Source of the DNA: Antarcticibacterium flavum
Lineage (GTDB): Bacteria > Bacteroidota > Bacteroidia > Flavobacteriales > Flavobacteriaceae
Length of the DNA: 64,000 nt
Direction of reading: 5' to 3'
Assembly (NCBI RefSeq): GCF_006159205.1
Contig: NZ_CP040812.1
Coordinates: forward strand, 2,108,001 to 2,172,000
Position numbers and translations under genes: made by a program. Position 1 is the stretch's first letter, and each line of letters opens with the position of its first letter. The notes below the pieces were generated by a model. It saw nothing but the letters and a program-made list of their open reading frames with translations, had not been told where the DNA came from and did no database searches. This document shows positions 29,430 to 38,349 of this stretch, piece after piece.

Positions 29430-29783
29430 ATGAAAAAGATTTACCATCTCTCCACCTGTGACACCTGCAAGAAAATTTTAAAGGAACTGGAGCCGCCACA
29501 GTCATTTATCCTTCAGGACATCAAGAACGAACCTATTACAGGGGAACAGGTGGATGAAATGGAGCGCCTGGCAGGAAGCTATGAGGCTCTTTTCAGCAAA
29601 AGAGCAAGATTGTATAAGGAGCGGAATTTAAAAAACGAAACATTAAATGAAGCTCAATACCGAAAGTTAATCCTTGAGCATTACACATTTTTGAAGCGGC
29701 CGGTTATCATTAATAATGGGGAGATATTCATTGGAAATTCCAAAAAAACCGTGGAGGCTGCCAAAAAAGCGATAAATGGATAA
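29430..29783 (+). CDS. Spx/ArsC-like thioredoxin-fold protein
   Basis: A 117-residue member of the arsenate-reductase-like family with the redox motif STCDTCKKI (Cys10, Cys13) and the C-terminal KRPVIINNGEIFIGN. The CxxC arrangement is the Spx/YffB pattern; Spx acts on RNA polymerase in Firmicutes, while many bacterial members have no known role. No arsenic genes lie nearby, so arsenate reduction is unlikely. It overlaps the following transporter gene by 8 bp. Confidence 0.85.
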   Translation: MKKIYHLSTCDTCKKILKELEPPQSFILQDIKNEPITGEQVDEMERLAGSYEALFSKRARLYKERNLKNETLNEAQYRKLILEHYTFLKRPVIINNGEIFIGNSKKTVEAAKKAING

Positions 29784-30681
29784 CAGGAGGTTACTGGCCA
29801 TCCTGGCTGCAACAGGAGCCGGTACTATCTATGGCATCAATCACACCCTGGCCAAAGGGGTGATGCCAGACCATATTGAGCCTTTTGGGTTTATACTTTT
29901 AAGAGTTCTTGGCGCTGCCATTCTCTTTTGGGCGATTAGCATCTTTGGGCCCCGGGAGAAGATCGCAACCAGTGACTGGCCCAGGATCCTGGGTTGCACC
30001 GTTTTTGGTATGGTGATCAATATGCTCATGTTCTTTAAAGGACTTAGCCTATCCACCCCCATAAACAGCTCAGTCATCGTTACCCTCTCCCCAATCCTGG
30101 TGCTTATTCTGGCAGCAATCCTAATCAAAGAACGAATTACCATCCTTAAGATCACGGGCATCCTCTTGGGGCTGGCCGGCGCCTTAAGCCTGGTGCTTTT
30201 TAGTGCCGAGAAAGCTGAAAATGCACCTAACATTCCCCTGGGAAATATTTTCTTTATGATAAATGCCATTTCTTACGGATTGTACCTAATCCTGGTCAAG
30301 CCTTTAACAGCCAAATATCATCCTTTCACCCTTATGAAGTGGTTCTTTCTCCTGGCGGTGATCATTAACTTTCCTATCGCCTGGCCAGAATTTTCAAGGG
30401 TGGAATGGCTGAAACTTCCGGTTGATGCAATCTGGAAAATGGGATTTGTTGTGGTAGGCACCACCTTTCTCACCTATCTTTTTAATGTCTATGCTTTAAA
30501 GGAACTAAGTGCCTCTACCATAAGCGCCTTCATTTACCTACAGCCTCTCATCGCGATCATCTATGCCGTAAGCACAGGAGCAGATACCCTAACCACCGTA
30601 AAGATCCTTGGAGCTGTGCTGGTTTTTGCAGGAGTTTATCTGGTAACCAGAAAGACGGGACCTAAAGCTGTTCGGGATTAA
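29776..30681 (+). CDS. EamA/DMT-family transporter
   Basis: A 301-residue inner-membrane protein with about ten hydrophobic helices arranged as two EamA repeats (AATGAGTIYGINHTLAKG in the first, FMINAISYGLYLILVKP in the second), ending in a basic tail. The family exports amino acids or small metabolites; the substrate cannot be assigned. Its start overlaps the ArsC-like gene by 8 bp; its end overlaps the convergent thioesterase gene by 20 bp. Confidence 0.9.
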   Translation: MDNRRLLAILAATGAGTIYGINHTLAKGVMPDHIEPFGFILLRVLGAAILFWAISIFGPREKIATSDWPRILGCTVFGMVINMLMFFKGLSLSTPINSSVIVTLSPILVLILAAILIKERITILKITGILLGLAGALSLVLFSAEKAENAPNIPLGNIFFMINAISYGLYLILVKPLTAKYHPFTLMKWFFLLAVIINFPIAWPEFSRVEWLKLPVDAIWKMGFVVVGTTFLTYLFNVYALKELSASTISAFIYLQPLIAIIYAVSTGADTLTTVKILGAVLVFAGVYLVTRKTGPKAVRD

Positions 30682-31150
30682 TATCCATGGGTTTTTTTCC
30701 AAAGCGACGGGTGTCCTCTTTGGTTAAGACCTTAAAATCTTTAGTGTGATCCAAACTGCTTAGGTTTTCAAAAAGTTCCTGCGGCAGGCCAATGAGTTTT
30801 CGCTCCTTAAGGTCTATCCAGGCTCCCATCATTTCACAGCTGGCAAAATTCCTGCCTTTGTGATCGTAAAAATTATGTACGAACTCAAAATACATCCCGT
30901 CTTCTGAAAGTCCTTTTAATTGCAGGGTGACCTTTACCGGACGACCGGCAAATACCTCCTTGAAATAATAGACATGTTCATAGAAAACTACCGGGCCAAT
31001 ATTATATTTTGCCAGCTCCCGGTGTCCAAAACCATTCTCCATAAGAAAACCCATACGGGTGTGGCTCATAAAATTGATGTATGCAGTGTTGGCAAGGTGC
31101 CTGTTGGCATCCAGGTCACTCCATCTTATATCAAATTCTTTAACGTACAT
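30662..31150 (-). CDS. acyl-CoA thioesterase (hot-dog fold)
   Basis: A 162-residue single hot-dog protein of the 4HBT/YbgC type. The active-site stretch is VRWSDLD-like (here IRWSDLDANRHLANTAYINFM) with the conserved Asp and the following long helix. A typical length; acts on acyl-CoA or acyl-ACP thioesters in the cytoplasm, chain length unknown. Divergent from the YheT-type hydrolase and tail-to-tail with the transporter. Confidence 0.88.
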   Translation of the reverse strand: MYVKEFDIRWSDLDANRHLANTAYINFMSHTRMGFLMENGFGHRELAKYNIGPVVFYEHVYYFKEVFAGRPVKVTLQLKGLSEDGMYFEFVHNFYDHKGRNFASCEMMGAWIDLKERKLIGLPQELFENLSSLDHTKDFKVLTKEDTRRFGKKPMDINPEQL

Positions 31151-31258
31151 ATCTTGTATTTGCTTTCCCGCTAAAATACCAAATTTTTATTATGCACGCA
31201 TAATTGTTTTGTTTTTTGTAACATTGTCCATCTTGTCAATTTATTGCAATTTAGCCAT

Positions 31259-32224
31259 ATGCCGGTTATAGAAAGTACATACAAAGCTCCGTTGCTTTTC
31301 AGGAATTACCATATAAGCACCATATATGCATCTGCCCTGCGTAAAGTCCCCCGGCCACCATTCAAACGTGAGCGGCTGGAGTTAGAGGACGGGGACTTTA
31401 TGGACATAGACTGGAGCAGCGCCCCCGGTAAAAATACGAGGGTTGTAATCATCCTCCATGGGCTGGAGGGAAGTTCCAACCGGCCTTATGTAATGGGAAT
31501 GACGAATCATTTTAATAAGAACGGCTGGGATGTGGCAGCAGTGAATTTGAGAGGTTGCAGCGGGGAGATGAACCGGCTCTACCGCTCCTATAATGCCGGT
31601 GCCAGCGAGGACCTGGAACAGGTGATAGCCCATATTTTGGATGGGAATATTTATTCTGAACTGGCCTTAACAGGTTTTAGCCTTGGTGGGAATCTTATGC
31701 TGAAGTACCTGGGTGAAGACCGCAAACTCCCCAAAGAGATCAAGGGAGCGGTGGCAATTTCTGCGCCCTGTGACCTTTATAAGTCCTTACTGAAATTGCA
31801 GGAGCCACAGAATTTCATCTATTCCAGGCGCTTTGTAAATAAGCTGAAGAAGCAGTTACTGTTAAGAGAGCAAAAATTCCCTGGGCAAATCTCCACAGAG
31901 GAGATCGCTTCCTGCAGGAGCCTTTATTCTATTGATGACCTCTACACCGGTAAGGCGCATGGGTTTGAGGGAGCCAGGGATTACTATGAAAAAAGCAGCG
32001 CCCTCAATTTTATTCCTAACATTAAGATACCTACCCTGCTGCTCAACGCCACCAATGATGCCTTTCTTTCCAGGAATTCCTCCCCCGAAGGGCTTGCACA
32101 AAACAACAGGCATTTCTATTTGGAGACACCAAAACATGGAGGCCACGTTGGGTTCCTCCAGAATAAAGAGGAAACATATGCCGAGGAGAGAGCTGTTGAA
32201 TTCATAAATAAACATGCCCGGTAA
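31259..32224 (+). CDS. YheT-family alpha/beta hydrolase
   Basis: A 321-residue hydrolase; the start is ATG 31259, as the longer frame begins at TTG. It carries the YheT-type elements ILHGLEGSSNRPY (oxyanion loop), NLRGCSGE, the nucleophile elbow GFSLGGN (Ser141) and the C-terminal His in PKHGGHVGFL. Members are putative esterases of unknown substrate. Separated from the divergent thioesterase gene by 108 bp. Confidence 0.9.
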   Translation: MPVIESTYKAPLLFRNYHISTIYASALRKVPRPPFKRERLELEDGDFMDIDWSSAPGKNTRVVIILHGLEGSSNRPYVMGMTNHFNKNGWDVAAVNLRGCSGEMNRLYRSYNAGASEDLEQVIAHILDGNIYSELALTGFSLGGNLMLKYLGEDRKLPKEIKGAVAISAPCDLYKSLLKLQEPQNFIYSRRFVNKLKKQLLLREQKFPGQISTEEIASCRSLYSIDDLYTGKAHGFEGARDYYEKSSALNFIPNIKIPTLLLNATNDAFLSRNSSPEGLAQNNRHFYLETPKHGGHVGFLQNKEETYAEERAVEFINKHAR

Positions 32225-32470
32225 AAGTTTCCAGCTAATGCTGCTACCAGAACCTGGACTTTAAGTCCTATGTCCTTAATTAGCCTTACCCCCTCCAGGA
32301 AATTTATGTCTCCCTATGTAGAAGTGATTTACTCCTTGACTATTATATATACTGGTTTCAGGGAAATTCTATTTATTTTAATCTGGCCACTACGAAATTA
32401 TTTTAAATGGAACCGGTCAAGGAGTGACAGCTTTATAATATTTTTACAATAAGCAATAGCGGCAGTACAC

Positions 32471-33312
32471 ATGGATTTTAATAACACAGAAACAGGTAAA
32501 ATAGCCAAAATAAGATCCTTTGGGTTCTTTATGAAGGGTATTGTTTATATGATCCTGGGATCCCTCACCTTTATGGCGGCTTTCGGTTGGGGCGGGGATG
32601 TTTCAAGCCGTAGGAATGTTATTAAATTCCTCCTTGACCTCCCTTTGGGTAAAGCTCTTATAGGGATCGCATCCTTGGGCTTTTTGCATATGCCCTCTGG
32701 AGATTTTATCAAACAGTAAGACGTCCCAAAGGAAAAGCCGATGAGAAGAAAATAAAATCAATTTTTAAAAGGATTAGATATTTTTATTCCGGTTTATTAT
32801 ATGGTACCATTGCCTATTCCTTTGCAAAGCCGCTTATAAGGGCTCTCATGGGTAACAGTAAGGCCAGTGTGGAAGACAATGACAATGGTGATGAAAAGGC
32901 CGCACTTTGGGAACTACTTTCCATGGACTGGGGTAAGGCTTTGCTCTGGCTCCTGGCAGCGATCATTGTTGGACAGGCAATTCAGCAATTTTATATAGCT
33001 TACACAGCGAGTTATATGAAGAAGATAGACAATTATCCCAGTATAAAACACGAATATGATTTCATTAGAAAATCTGGCAGAATGGGCTATATTTCAAGAG
33101 GGGTGGTTTTTGGGATACTGGCGTTTTTTATCGTGGAAGTCATCCTGCAGCATAATGCCAACGCATACCAGGGTACAGAAGGTGCCCTGCAATACCTGCT
33201 TACATTTAGTTATGGCACCTGGCTCCTGGGGGTTGTGGCACTTGGATTGACCCTATACGGTCTCTTTAATGTGATGGTTGCCCGGCATGCGAATCTCACC
33301 AGGCTTACCTGA
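32471..33312 (+). pseudogene. DUF1206 membrane protein, split by one missing base
   Basis: DUF1206 proteins have three tandem repeats of two membrane helices. The first frame (82 aa) holds repeat one (GFFMKGIVYMILGSLTFMAAFG) and runs out at TAA 32717 after IASLG; the second frame resumes through repeats two (FYSGLLYGTIAYSFAK, WLLAAIIVGQAIQQFY) and three (GYISRGVVFGILAFFIVEV). The T5 run at 32681-32685 needs one more base to read LGFFAYALWRFYQTVRR through, giving 280 aa with all six helices. Function unknown. Probably intact in the organism. Confidence 0.85.
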
Positions 33313-33400
33313 TCGCTAAAAATAATTTTCACCTTTAATAAATGCAAGGTTTGGCTATATCTCAAGAGGGCCTGGCCACAACCTGTTCCACTAATTTGAT

Positions 33401-33408
33401 TATCTTTG
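33401..33408 (+). promoter_or_regulatory. TAnnTTTG -7 box for yicC-gmk-nadD
   Basis: Exact TATCTTTG, followed by GCG, 22 bp before the yicC ATG. The -33 TTG is not evident. Confidence 0.55.
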
Positions 33409-33430
33409 CGCAACTATTTAAAAATCACGC

Positions 33431-34288
33431 ATGATCCAGTCAATGACAGGTTTTGGAAAAAGCTTAATACAGCTACCTTCCAAAAAGATAACGGTAGAGA
33501 TCAAATCCTTAAACAGCAAGACCCTGGACCTTAATGCCAGGATCCCGGGACAATACCGGGAAAAAGAATTACAGCTTCGAAACACCATTGGTGCCGCCCT
33601 GGTAAGGGGAAAGGTGGATTTCTCCCTATATGTAGAGGTTACTGGAGAGGAAACAGCAGCTTCAGTAAACCCGGCGGTAGTGAAAAAATATATACAGCAG
33701 TTAAGAGAGATCGTCCAGGGTGATGAGACTGAGTTACTAAAAATGGCTGTAAGAATGCCCGATGCTTTGAAAACGGAAAGGGAAGAAATAGACGAGGATG
33801 AATTTGCTTCCATAGAGCAGGCGGTAATAGAGGCCTTAAAGGAGATCAATACCTTTCGTACAGATGAGGGCCTCGCTCTTGAAAAAGACCTCAAACAAAG
33901 GATTACCAATATAGAATCCCTTTTGAAAGACATCATCGCCATGGATCCAGACAGGATCGCCGGCGTTAGGGAACGCCTTAGAAAAGGAGTGGCAGAGCTA
34001 AAGGAGAATGTAGATGAGAACCGCTTTGAACAGGAACTTGTGTTCTACATTGAAAAATTTGATATTACTGAGGAAAAGGTACGTCTTGATAACCATCTAT
34101 CCTACTTTAAGGAAACTATAGAGTCTGCAGACTCCAACGGAAGGAAACTTGCCTTCATCTCCCAGGAAATGGGCAGGGAGATCAATACCATAGGTAGCAA
34201 GTCCAACTACGCACCTATGCAGCAACTGGTAGTGCAAATGAAGGATGAGCTGGAAAAGATCAAAGAACAACTTTTAAACGTACTCTAA
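33431..34288 (+). CDS. yicC: YicC-family endoribonuclease
   Basis: A 285-residue protein starting with the family signature MIQSMTGFGK, then VEIKSLNSKTLDLNARIP and a C-terminal DNHLSYFKETI, GRKLAFISQEMGREINTIGSKSN (DUF1732) block. YicC homologues are now described as RNA-degrading enzymes; the substrate here is unknown. First of three tightly packed genes; its stop overlaps the gmk start by 1 bp. Confidence 0.93.
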   Translation: MIQSMTGFGKSLIQLPSKKITVEIKSLNSKTLDLNARIPGQYREKELQLRNTIGAALVRGKVDFSLYVEVTGEETAASVNPAVVKKYIQQLREIVQGDETELLKMAVRMPDALKTEREEIDEDEFASIEQAVIEALKEINTFRTDEGLALEKDLKQRITNIESLLKDIIAMDPDRIAGVRERLRKGVAELKENVDENRFEQELVFYIEKFDITEEKVRLDNHLSYFKETIESADSNGRKLAFISQEMGREINTIGSKSNYAPMQQLVVQMKDELEKIKEQLLNVL

Positions 34289-34875
34289 TGCAAGGCGGAA
34301 AATTAATTGTATTCTCGGCACCATCGGGTTCGGGAAAAACTACCATTGTACGACACTTACTAGCCCAGCCTGAACTTAAGCTGGATTTCTCAATATCTGC
34401 CACCTCGCGGGAACCACGCGGCGGGGAGGTCAATGGAAAGGATTACTACTTTCTTTCCCTGGCCGATTTTAAGAAGAAGATAAAAAATGATGAATTCCTT
34501 GAATGGGAAGAAGTGTACCGGGATAACTTTTACGGCACCTTAAAAACTGAAGTTGAAAGAATATGGGCTGCAGGTAAAAATGTGATCTTTGATATTGATG
34601 TAGTGGGAGGTTTGGACATTAAGCATATATATCCTGAACAAACCCTTGCTGTATTTGTTAAACCTCCCAGTATAGAGGAACTCAAAATTCGTTTAAAGAA
34701 ACGTAAGACAGAGAGCGACGACAAAATAAATATGCGCGTGGCCAAAGCCTCTATTGAACTTGCCACAGCCCCACAGTTTGATTTTATAATCGAGAATAAT
34801 AACCTTCAAACTGCATTAAATGAAGCTTACGACCTGGTTTCAACCTTTGTGAAAGCAGAAAAAAACGACCAATGA
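34288..34875 (+). CDS. gmk: guanylate kinase
   Basis: Phosphorylates GMP to GDP with ATP. The 195-residue product shows the P-loop FSAPSGSGKTT (about residues 9-19), the GMP-binding SREPRGGEVNGKDYYF and the lid region RLKKRKTES. Overlaps yicC by 1 bp and nadD by 4 bp (ATGA), so the three are translationally coupled; the yicC-gmk order is conserved widely in bacteria. Confidence 0.97.
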   Translation: MQGGKLIVFSAPSGSGKTTIVRHLLAQPELKLDFSISATSREPRGGEVNGKDYYFLSLADFKKKIKNDEFLEWEEVYRDNFYGTLKTEVERIWAAGKNVIFDIDVVGGLDIKHIYPEQTLAVFVKPPSIEELKIRLKKRKTESDDKINMRVAKASIELATAPQFDFIIENNNLQTALNEAYDLVSTFVKAEKNDQ

Positions 34876-35456
34876 AAAAGAAAGTAGGTCTTTATTTCGG
34901 GACCTTTAATCCTATTCATACAGGGCATCTTATAGTTGCTAATTTCATGGTTGAGTTCAGCGACCTTGATGAAGTTTGGCTGGTAGTTACCCCACATAAT
35001 CCTTTTAAGAAAAAAAGCAGCTTGCTGGAGAACCATCACAGGCTGGAAATGGTATACCTGGCCTGCGAAGGACACGAAAAACTGAAGCCCTGCGATGTGG
35101 AATTTAGGTTACCACAACCCAATTATACTGCCACTACCCTGGCAAAGCTGGAAGAAGACCACCCCAATTATGAATTTTCCCTCATTATGGGAGAGGATAA
35201 TCTCAACAGTTTTCACAGGTGGAAGAATTACGAGGTCATCCTGGAGCGCCATTCCATTTACGTTTATCCTCGTATCTCTGAAGGGGAAATGGATGACAGG
35301 TTCAAGGAGCATCAAAAGATCCACCGGGTGGAAGCCCCTGTGATCGAGATCTCCTCATCATTTATAAGACAGGCTATAAAAGAAGGGAAAAATATTACCA
35401 CTATGTTACCTCCAAAAGTTTGGGAATATATTGATAGAATGAACTTTTATAAATAG
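34872..35456 (+). CDS. nadD: nicotinate-nucleotide adenylyltransferase
   Basis: Makes deamido-NAD from nicotinate mononucleotide and ATP. The 194-residue product carries the nucleotidyltransferase motif GTFNPIHTGH (residues 10-19) and the C-terminal ISSSFIRQAIKEG motif. It ends the yicC-gmk-nadD operon; downstream is a 0.5-kb repeat-filled gap. Confidence 0.95.
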   Translation: MKKKVGLYFGTFNPIHTGHLIVANFMVEFSDLDEVWLVVTPHNPFKKKSSLLENHHRLEMVYLACEGHEKLKPCDVEFRLPQPNYTATTLAKLEEDHPNYEFSLIMGEDNLNSFHRWKNYEVILERHSIYVYPRISEGEMDDRFKEHQKIHRVEAPVIEISSSFIRQAIKEGKNITTMLPPKVWEYIDRMNFYK

Positions 35457-35976
35457 GCGTTTCTAATTATTAATCTATTCGTCCGTTTAAACATCTTAAT
35501 ACCTCTTTGAGTTCGGTTAACCGGCCTGGCTTTTGTCGGTTGTAGGTTGTAGGTTGTAGGTTGTAGGTTAAAAAAGTGGAAAGTGAAGAGTAGATAGTCA
35601 GGATGTGTTAAAAACTGGAGAGAAGAACGGGGGGATAGTCGTTCGTAAGTCGTTAGTCTCAAGGGGGCATTTCCCTATTTTCTTAGTCCTGGCTCTTGTT
35701 TCTTGTTTCTTGTTTCTTGGCTCCTGTTCCCAGGTTGGTTCCTGGTTTTAATTTTGAAGAGCATAATTTGACAGAACACAAGACAAGGATAAAAAAAAAG
35801 ATCCCGCTACTTGATAATAGCGGGATCTTCTTTTGTAAAGAACTGTCTAAGAAACCTTTTTGAAAGTTCGGTTGGGTTAATTGATCCTACTTTTTTCATT
35901 GTGGACCTATAACTTTGCACTTCGACTGCGCTCAATGTAACCTTCTCAAATCTTTTAAACAGTTCTTTGTACTTTA
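35457..35976. repeat. intergenic gap with GGTTGTA array, AACAAGAGCC words and an inverted-repeat element
   Basis: No gene. Four perfect copies of GGTTGTA at 35538-35565 are followed by GGTTAAAAAAGTGGAAAGTG. A GTCGTTAGTC-type word lies at 35637-35660 and CTTGTTTCTTG-type words at 35691-35745. A strong hairpin is at 35799-35828, and a 10-bp inverted repeat (35837-35846 / 35959-35968) encloses a CACTTCGACTGCGCTCAATG phrase at about 35919. Confidence 0.75.
35791..35834 (-). terminator. intrinsic terminator downstream of the BON-LysM gene
   Basis: An 11-bp perfect stem AGATCCCGCTA / TAGCGGGATCT with an 8-nt loop. On the minus strand a run of T follows, fitting the BON-LysM gene 143 bp upstream. 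TCTTCTTTT on the plus side could also stop nadD transcripts. Confidence 0.85.
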
Positions 35977-36474
35977 TTATTTCCTGGCCGGAATGCGCAG
36001 CACCTGCCCGGGATATATTTTGTCGGGATGCTTCAACATTGGCTTATTGGCCTCAAAAATCTCATTGTATTTATTGGCATCTCCATAATGTTCTTTGGAT
36101 ATTTTACTTAAGGTATCGCCTGTTTCTACAGTATGGAAAACAGCTTCGGGTTCCTTATTTTCTACTTCCATTCGATCATCAACTTCAGCAATACCCTCAA
36201 CATTTCCAACTACCAGGACAACCTTTTCCCTGGTGGACTGGTCTTTTGCCTTCCCCTTGACAGTAGCTGTGTCGCCTTCTATATCTATTTTAAGCCCATC
36301 TACCTGCAGGCTTAGGTCCCTTATTGTTTCTTCCAGCTTTCGGGCCGCCTTCTGGTCTTCCTGCCTCTCCTGTTCATTTATCTCTCCTTCAACCCTGGCA
36401 GTTTCCTTTCGGGTTTCTTTATTAGGACCAAAAACCTTGGCGCCTGCATTCTTTATAAATTTGAACAATCCCAT
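35977..36474 (-). CDS. BON-LysM protein, Kbp (YgaU)-like
   Basis: A 165-residue protein without a signal peptide, starting MGLFKFIKNAGAKVFG like E. coli Kbp/YgaU. A charged helical linker is followed by a BON domain (IEGDTATVKGKA, VGNVEGIAEVDD) and a C-terminal LysM (TVETGDTLSKISKEHYG, FEANKPMLKHPDKIYPGQVLRIP). E. coli Kbp is a cytoplasmic potassium-binding protein; the near-identical domain order makes the same role plausible, but that is inference. The inserted linker makes it about 16 residues longer than YgaU. Confidence 0.88.
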   Translation of the reverse strand: MGLFKFIKNAGAKVFGPNKETRKETARVEGEINEQERQEDQKAARKLEETIRDLSLQVDGLKIDIEGDTATVKGKAKDQSTREKVVLVVGNVEGIAEVDDRMEVENKEPEAVFHTVETGDTLSKISKEHYGDANKYNEIFEANKPMLKHPDKIYPGQVLRIPARK

Positions 36475-36781
36475 AGCTCTACTTTGTGTTTTTTCTAAAG
36501 TACGAAATCCCCGTAATATTAAACATGTAGAAAATATTAAAGTTTTGTTAGCACCTCTTTCACTTAAAAGAAAAACAGGGAAAATTCCTGATGGCCTCTC
36601 CCCTGTTTAACTAAATAACCAACCAAAAAACTAAATGAAAACCGGTGATCAAAAATATCAACCGCCACTTTTCAATATTGTAACGCAAAATAAGGGAGTA
36701 GATTGTGAAGGCTTCTCATAAAAAAGCAGGATTCGGCAAATCTTTTAATTTTATGTATTTTTGGCCAGTATAAATAAGATT
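36475..36781. other. intergenic region between the divergent BON-LysM gene and gpsA
   Basis: No confident gene. It holds a possible hairpin AAACAGGG / CCCTGTTT (36573-36580 / 36601-36608) and the gpsA -7 box. A 28-codon ATG frame at 36635-36721 has no supporting evidence. Confidence 0.4.
36756..36763 (+). promoter_or_regulatory. TAnnTTTG -7 box for gpsA
   Basis: Exact TATTTTTG, 18 bp before the ATG at 36782. Its presence argues against a TTG start at 36761 for gpsA, which would lie inside the promoter. Confidence 0.5.
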
Positions 36782-37777
36782 ATGGATAAAACCCCCACGT
36801 TTGGAGTAATAGGAGGCGGTAGCTGGGCTACGGCTATTGTTAAAATGTTGAGTGAGAACCTAGATGAGATCAACTGGTATATGCGCAGTAAAACAGCGAT
36901 TCACCATATAAAGACCCAGGAACATAACCCCAACTATCTAAGTTCGGTTGAATTCCATGTGCACCAGCTTAAATTAAGCAATGACATCAACGAGGTTGTA
37001 AAAGCTTCAGACTATATAATCTTTGCAATCCCTTCTGCCTTTGTGAAGCAGGAACTGGATAAATTAACCGTTCCATTAAAAGATAAGGTGATCTTTTCAG
37101 CAATTAAAGGAATAGTCCCTGAAACGAGCCTTATTGTGGGGGAACATTTCAACCGCGAGTATGATGTGCCCGATGAAAACTTCGGAGTGATCACCGGCCC
37201 TTGTCACGCCGAGGAGGTAGCCCTTGAGCGACTGTCCTATCTTACCATAGCCTGTATGGATGAGGAAAAGGCAAAGATCATGGCCAAACACCTCCAGAGC
37301 GATTACATCACCTGCAAGACCAGTGATGATGTTACCGGCACAGAGTATGCAGCGATGCTCAAGAATATCTACGCTATCGCAGCTGGTATCGCCCATGGGC
37401 TTGGTTATGGAGATAATTTCCAGAGCGTGCTTATGAGCAATGCCATTAGAGAGATGAAGAAATTCATCAAGAAAGTCCATAAAATGAAGCGTAACATCAA
37501 TGACTCGGCCTACCTGGGAGACCTTCTTGTAACCGGGTATTCAGTCTTTAGCCGTAACCGTATGTTCGGAAATATGATTGGAAAAGGCTATACGGTAAAA
37601 AGCGCCCAAATGGAAATGAGCATGGTGGCCGAAGGTTATTACGCTACTGAGAGTGCCTATAAGATCAATAAGGAAAAAGGTGCTAAGACCCCTATTATCA
37701 ATGCGGTTTACGGGATCCTTTACGAAGGAAAAAATCCAAAGAAGGTATTTAAGAAATTAGCTGAAAAACTAGACTAA
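36782..37777 (+). CDS. gpsA: NAD(P)H-dependent glycerol-3-phosphate dehydrogenase
   Basis: Reduces dihydroxyacetone phosphate to glycerol-3-phosphate for phospholipid synthesis. ATG 36782 (MDKTPTFGVIGGG) gives 331 residues; the N-terminal Rossmann loop is GVIGGGSWATA, then the conserved ITGPCHAEEV and the active-site lysine helix EYAAMLKNIYAIAAG, with NAIREMKKF and GDLLVTGYS as expected. Monocistronic; it converges with the GTG-start gene at 37786. Confidence 0.95.
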   Translation: MDKTPTFGVIGGGSWATAIVKMLSENLDEINWYMRSKTAIHHIKTQEHNPNYLSSVEFHVHQLKLSNDINEVVKASDYIIFAIPSAFVKQELDKLTVPLKDKVIFSAIKGIVPETSLIVGEHFNREYDVPDENFGVITGPCHAEEVALERLSYLTIACMDEEKAKIMAKHLQSDYITCKTSDDVTGTEYAAMLKNIYAIAAGIAHGLGYGDNFQSVLMSNAIREMKKFIKKVHKMKRNINDSAYLGDLLVTGYSVFSRNRMFGNMIGKGYTVKSAQMEMSMVAEGYYATESAYKINKEKGAKTPIINAVYGILYEGKNPKKVFKKLAEKLD

Positions 37778-37785
37778 TAGTTTCA

Positions 37786-38181
37786 TTAATTTGCCAGGAT
37801 GCCTTTCGCGGGAATAACCGGTAATTTCACGGCTGCATCCTCCTTTACTGTATTTTTACTGAAGGTGAATGTCTTTTCATACATCCTGTTTCCTTCAAAA
37901 AATGTAACCAGGAACTCATTATTGAGCTTTAGCACCTCATCCTGCATGAACTCGATTTTAGCATAGGATTTAGCCGGAAGCACTTTTATTGAGTGCCGCA
38001 TGGTTGAGGTGAGATCCTTCCCGTCGTAACCACGGGCAATGATAAGTACCATTTCTATGGGTTCCATCCTGTCATTGATAAGGTAAGCGTTCCAGTCCTG
38101 TGACCTGAAGGCTTTATTTTCCTCCCTCACGGCGGCTACGTAAACCCCTTCAACTTGTGGGATCTCAATATCCTTTTTCAC
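37786..38181 (-). CDS. conserved hypothetical protein downstream of pheS
   Basis: A 131-residue soluble protein, probably all-beta (VEGVYVAAVREEN, WNAYLINDRMEPIEMVLIIARG, NEFLVTFFEGNRMYEKTFTF). No known motif or signal peptide. The start is GTG at 38181, lying directly after the stop of the 55-residue membrane gene (TAA then GTG), so it is probably translated by coupling. It forms a three-gene unit with pheS. Function unknown. Confidence 0.7.
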   Translation of the reverse strand: MKKDIEIPQVEGVYVAAVREENKAFRSQDWNAYLINDRMEPIEMVLIIARGYDGKDLTSTMRHSIKVLPAKSYAKIEFMQDEVLKLNNEFLVTFFEGNRMYEKTFTFSKNTVKEDAAVKLPVIPAKGILAN

Positions 38182-38349
38182 TTAATCCAGTTTATTCTTT
38201 ACCTTAAAATATAGAAAAATAAGGGCTATAACGGCAACAACAAAGAGGATTGCTCCCACCATGAATTCCAGGATCTGAAAAACAAGGGTTAGGGAAAGAA
38301 TAAGAGCAAGTACAATAATACCCAGGATAATGATTCCAACTTTTTTCAT
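38182..38349 (-). CDS. small two-helix membrane protein (55 aa)
   Basis: An open frame of 55 codons beginning MKKVGIIILGIIVLAL and ending FKVKNKLD. It has two hydrophobic helices (about residues 4-25 and 28-48) separated by FQILEF, with basic ends. Its ATG directly follows the pheS TAG, and the next gene's GTG directly follows its TAA, so there is no free space on either side. This packing and the clean hydrophobic pattern support a real gene. Function unknown. Confidence 0.7.
   Translation of the reverse strand: MKKVGIIILGIIVLALILSLTLVFQILEFMVGAILFVVAVIALIFLYFKVKNKLD

Noticed and set aside
29430..29783. Arsenic-resistance arsenate reductase
   Set aside because: The CxxC redox site and absence of ars genes fit the Spx/YffB-like branch better than a detoxifying ArsC.
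32270..32452. 60-residue plus-strand frame before DUF1206
   Set aside because: Composition and lack of a ribosome site suggest chance; the region is AT-rich and no motif is seen.
35538..35565. GGTTGTA tandem copies considered as a CRISPR-like array
   Set aside because: The unit is 7 nt with no spacers and no cas genes in the window; it is a simple tandem repeat.
36635..36721. 28-codon ATG frame upstream of gpsA
   Set aside because: No conservation evidence, no hydrophobic or leader-peptide pattern such as repeated codons; too short to support.
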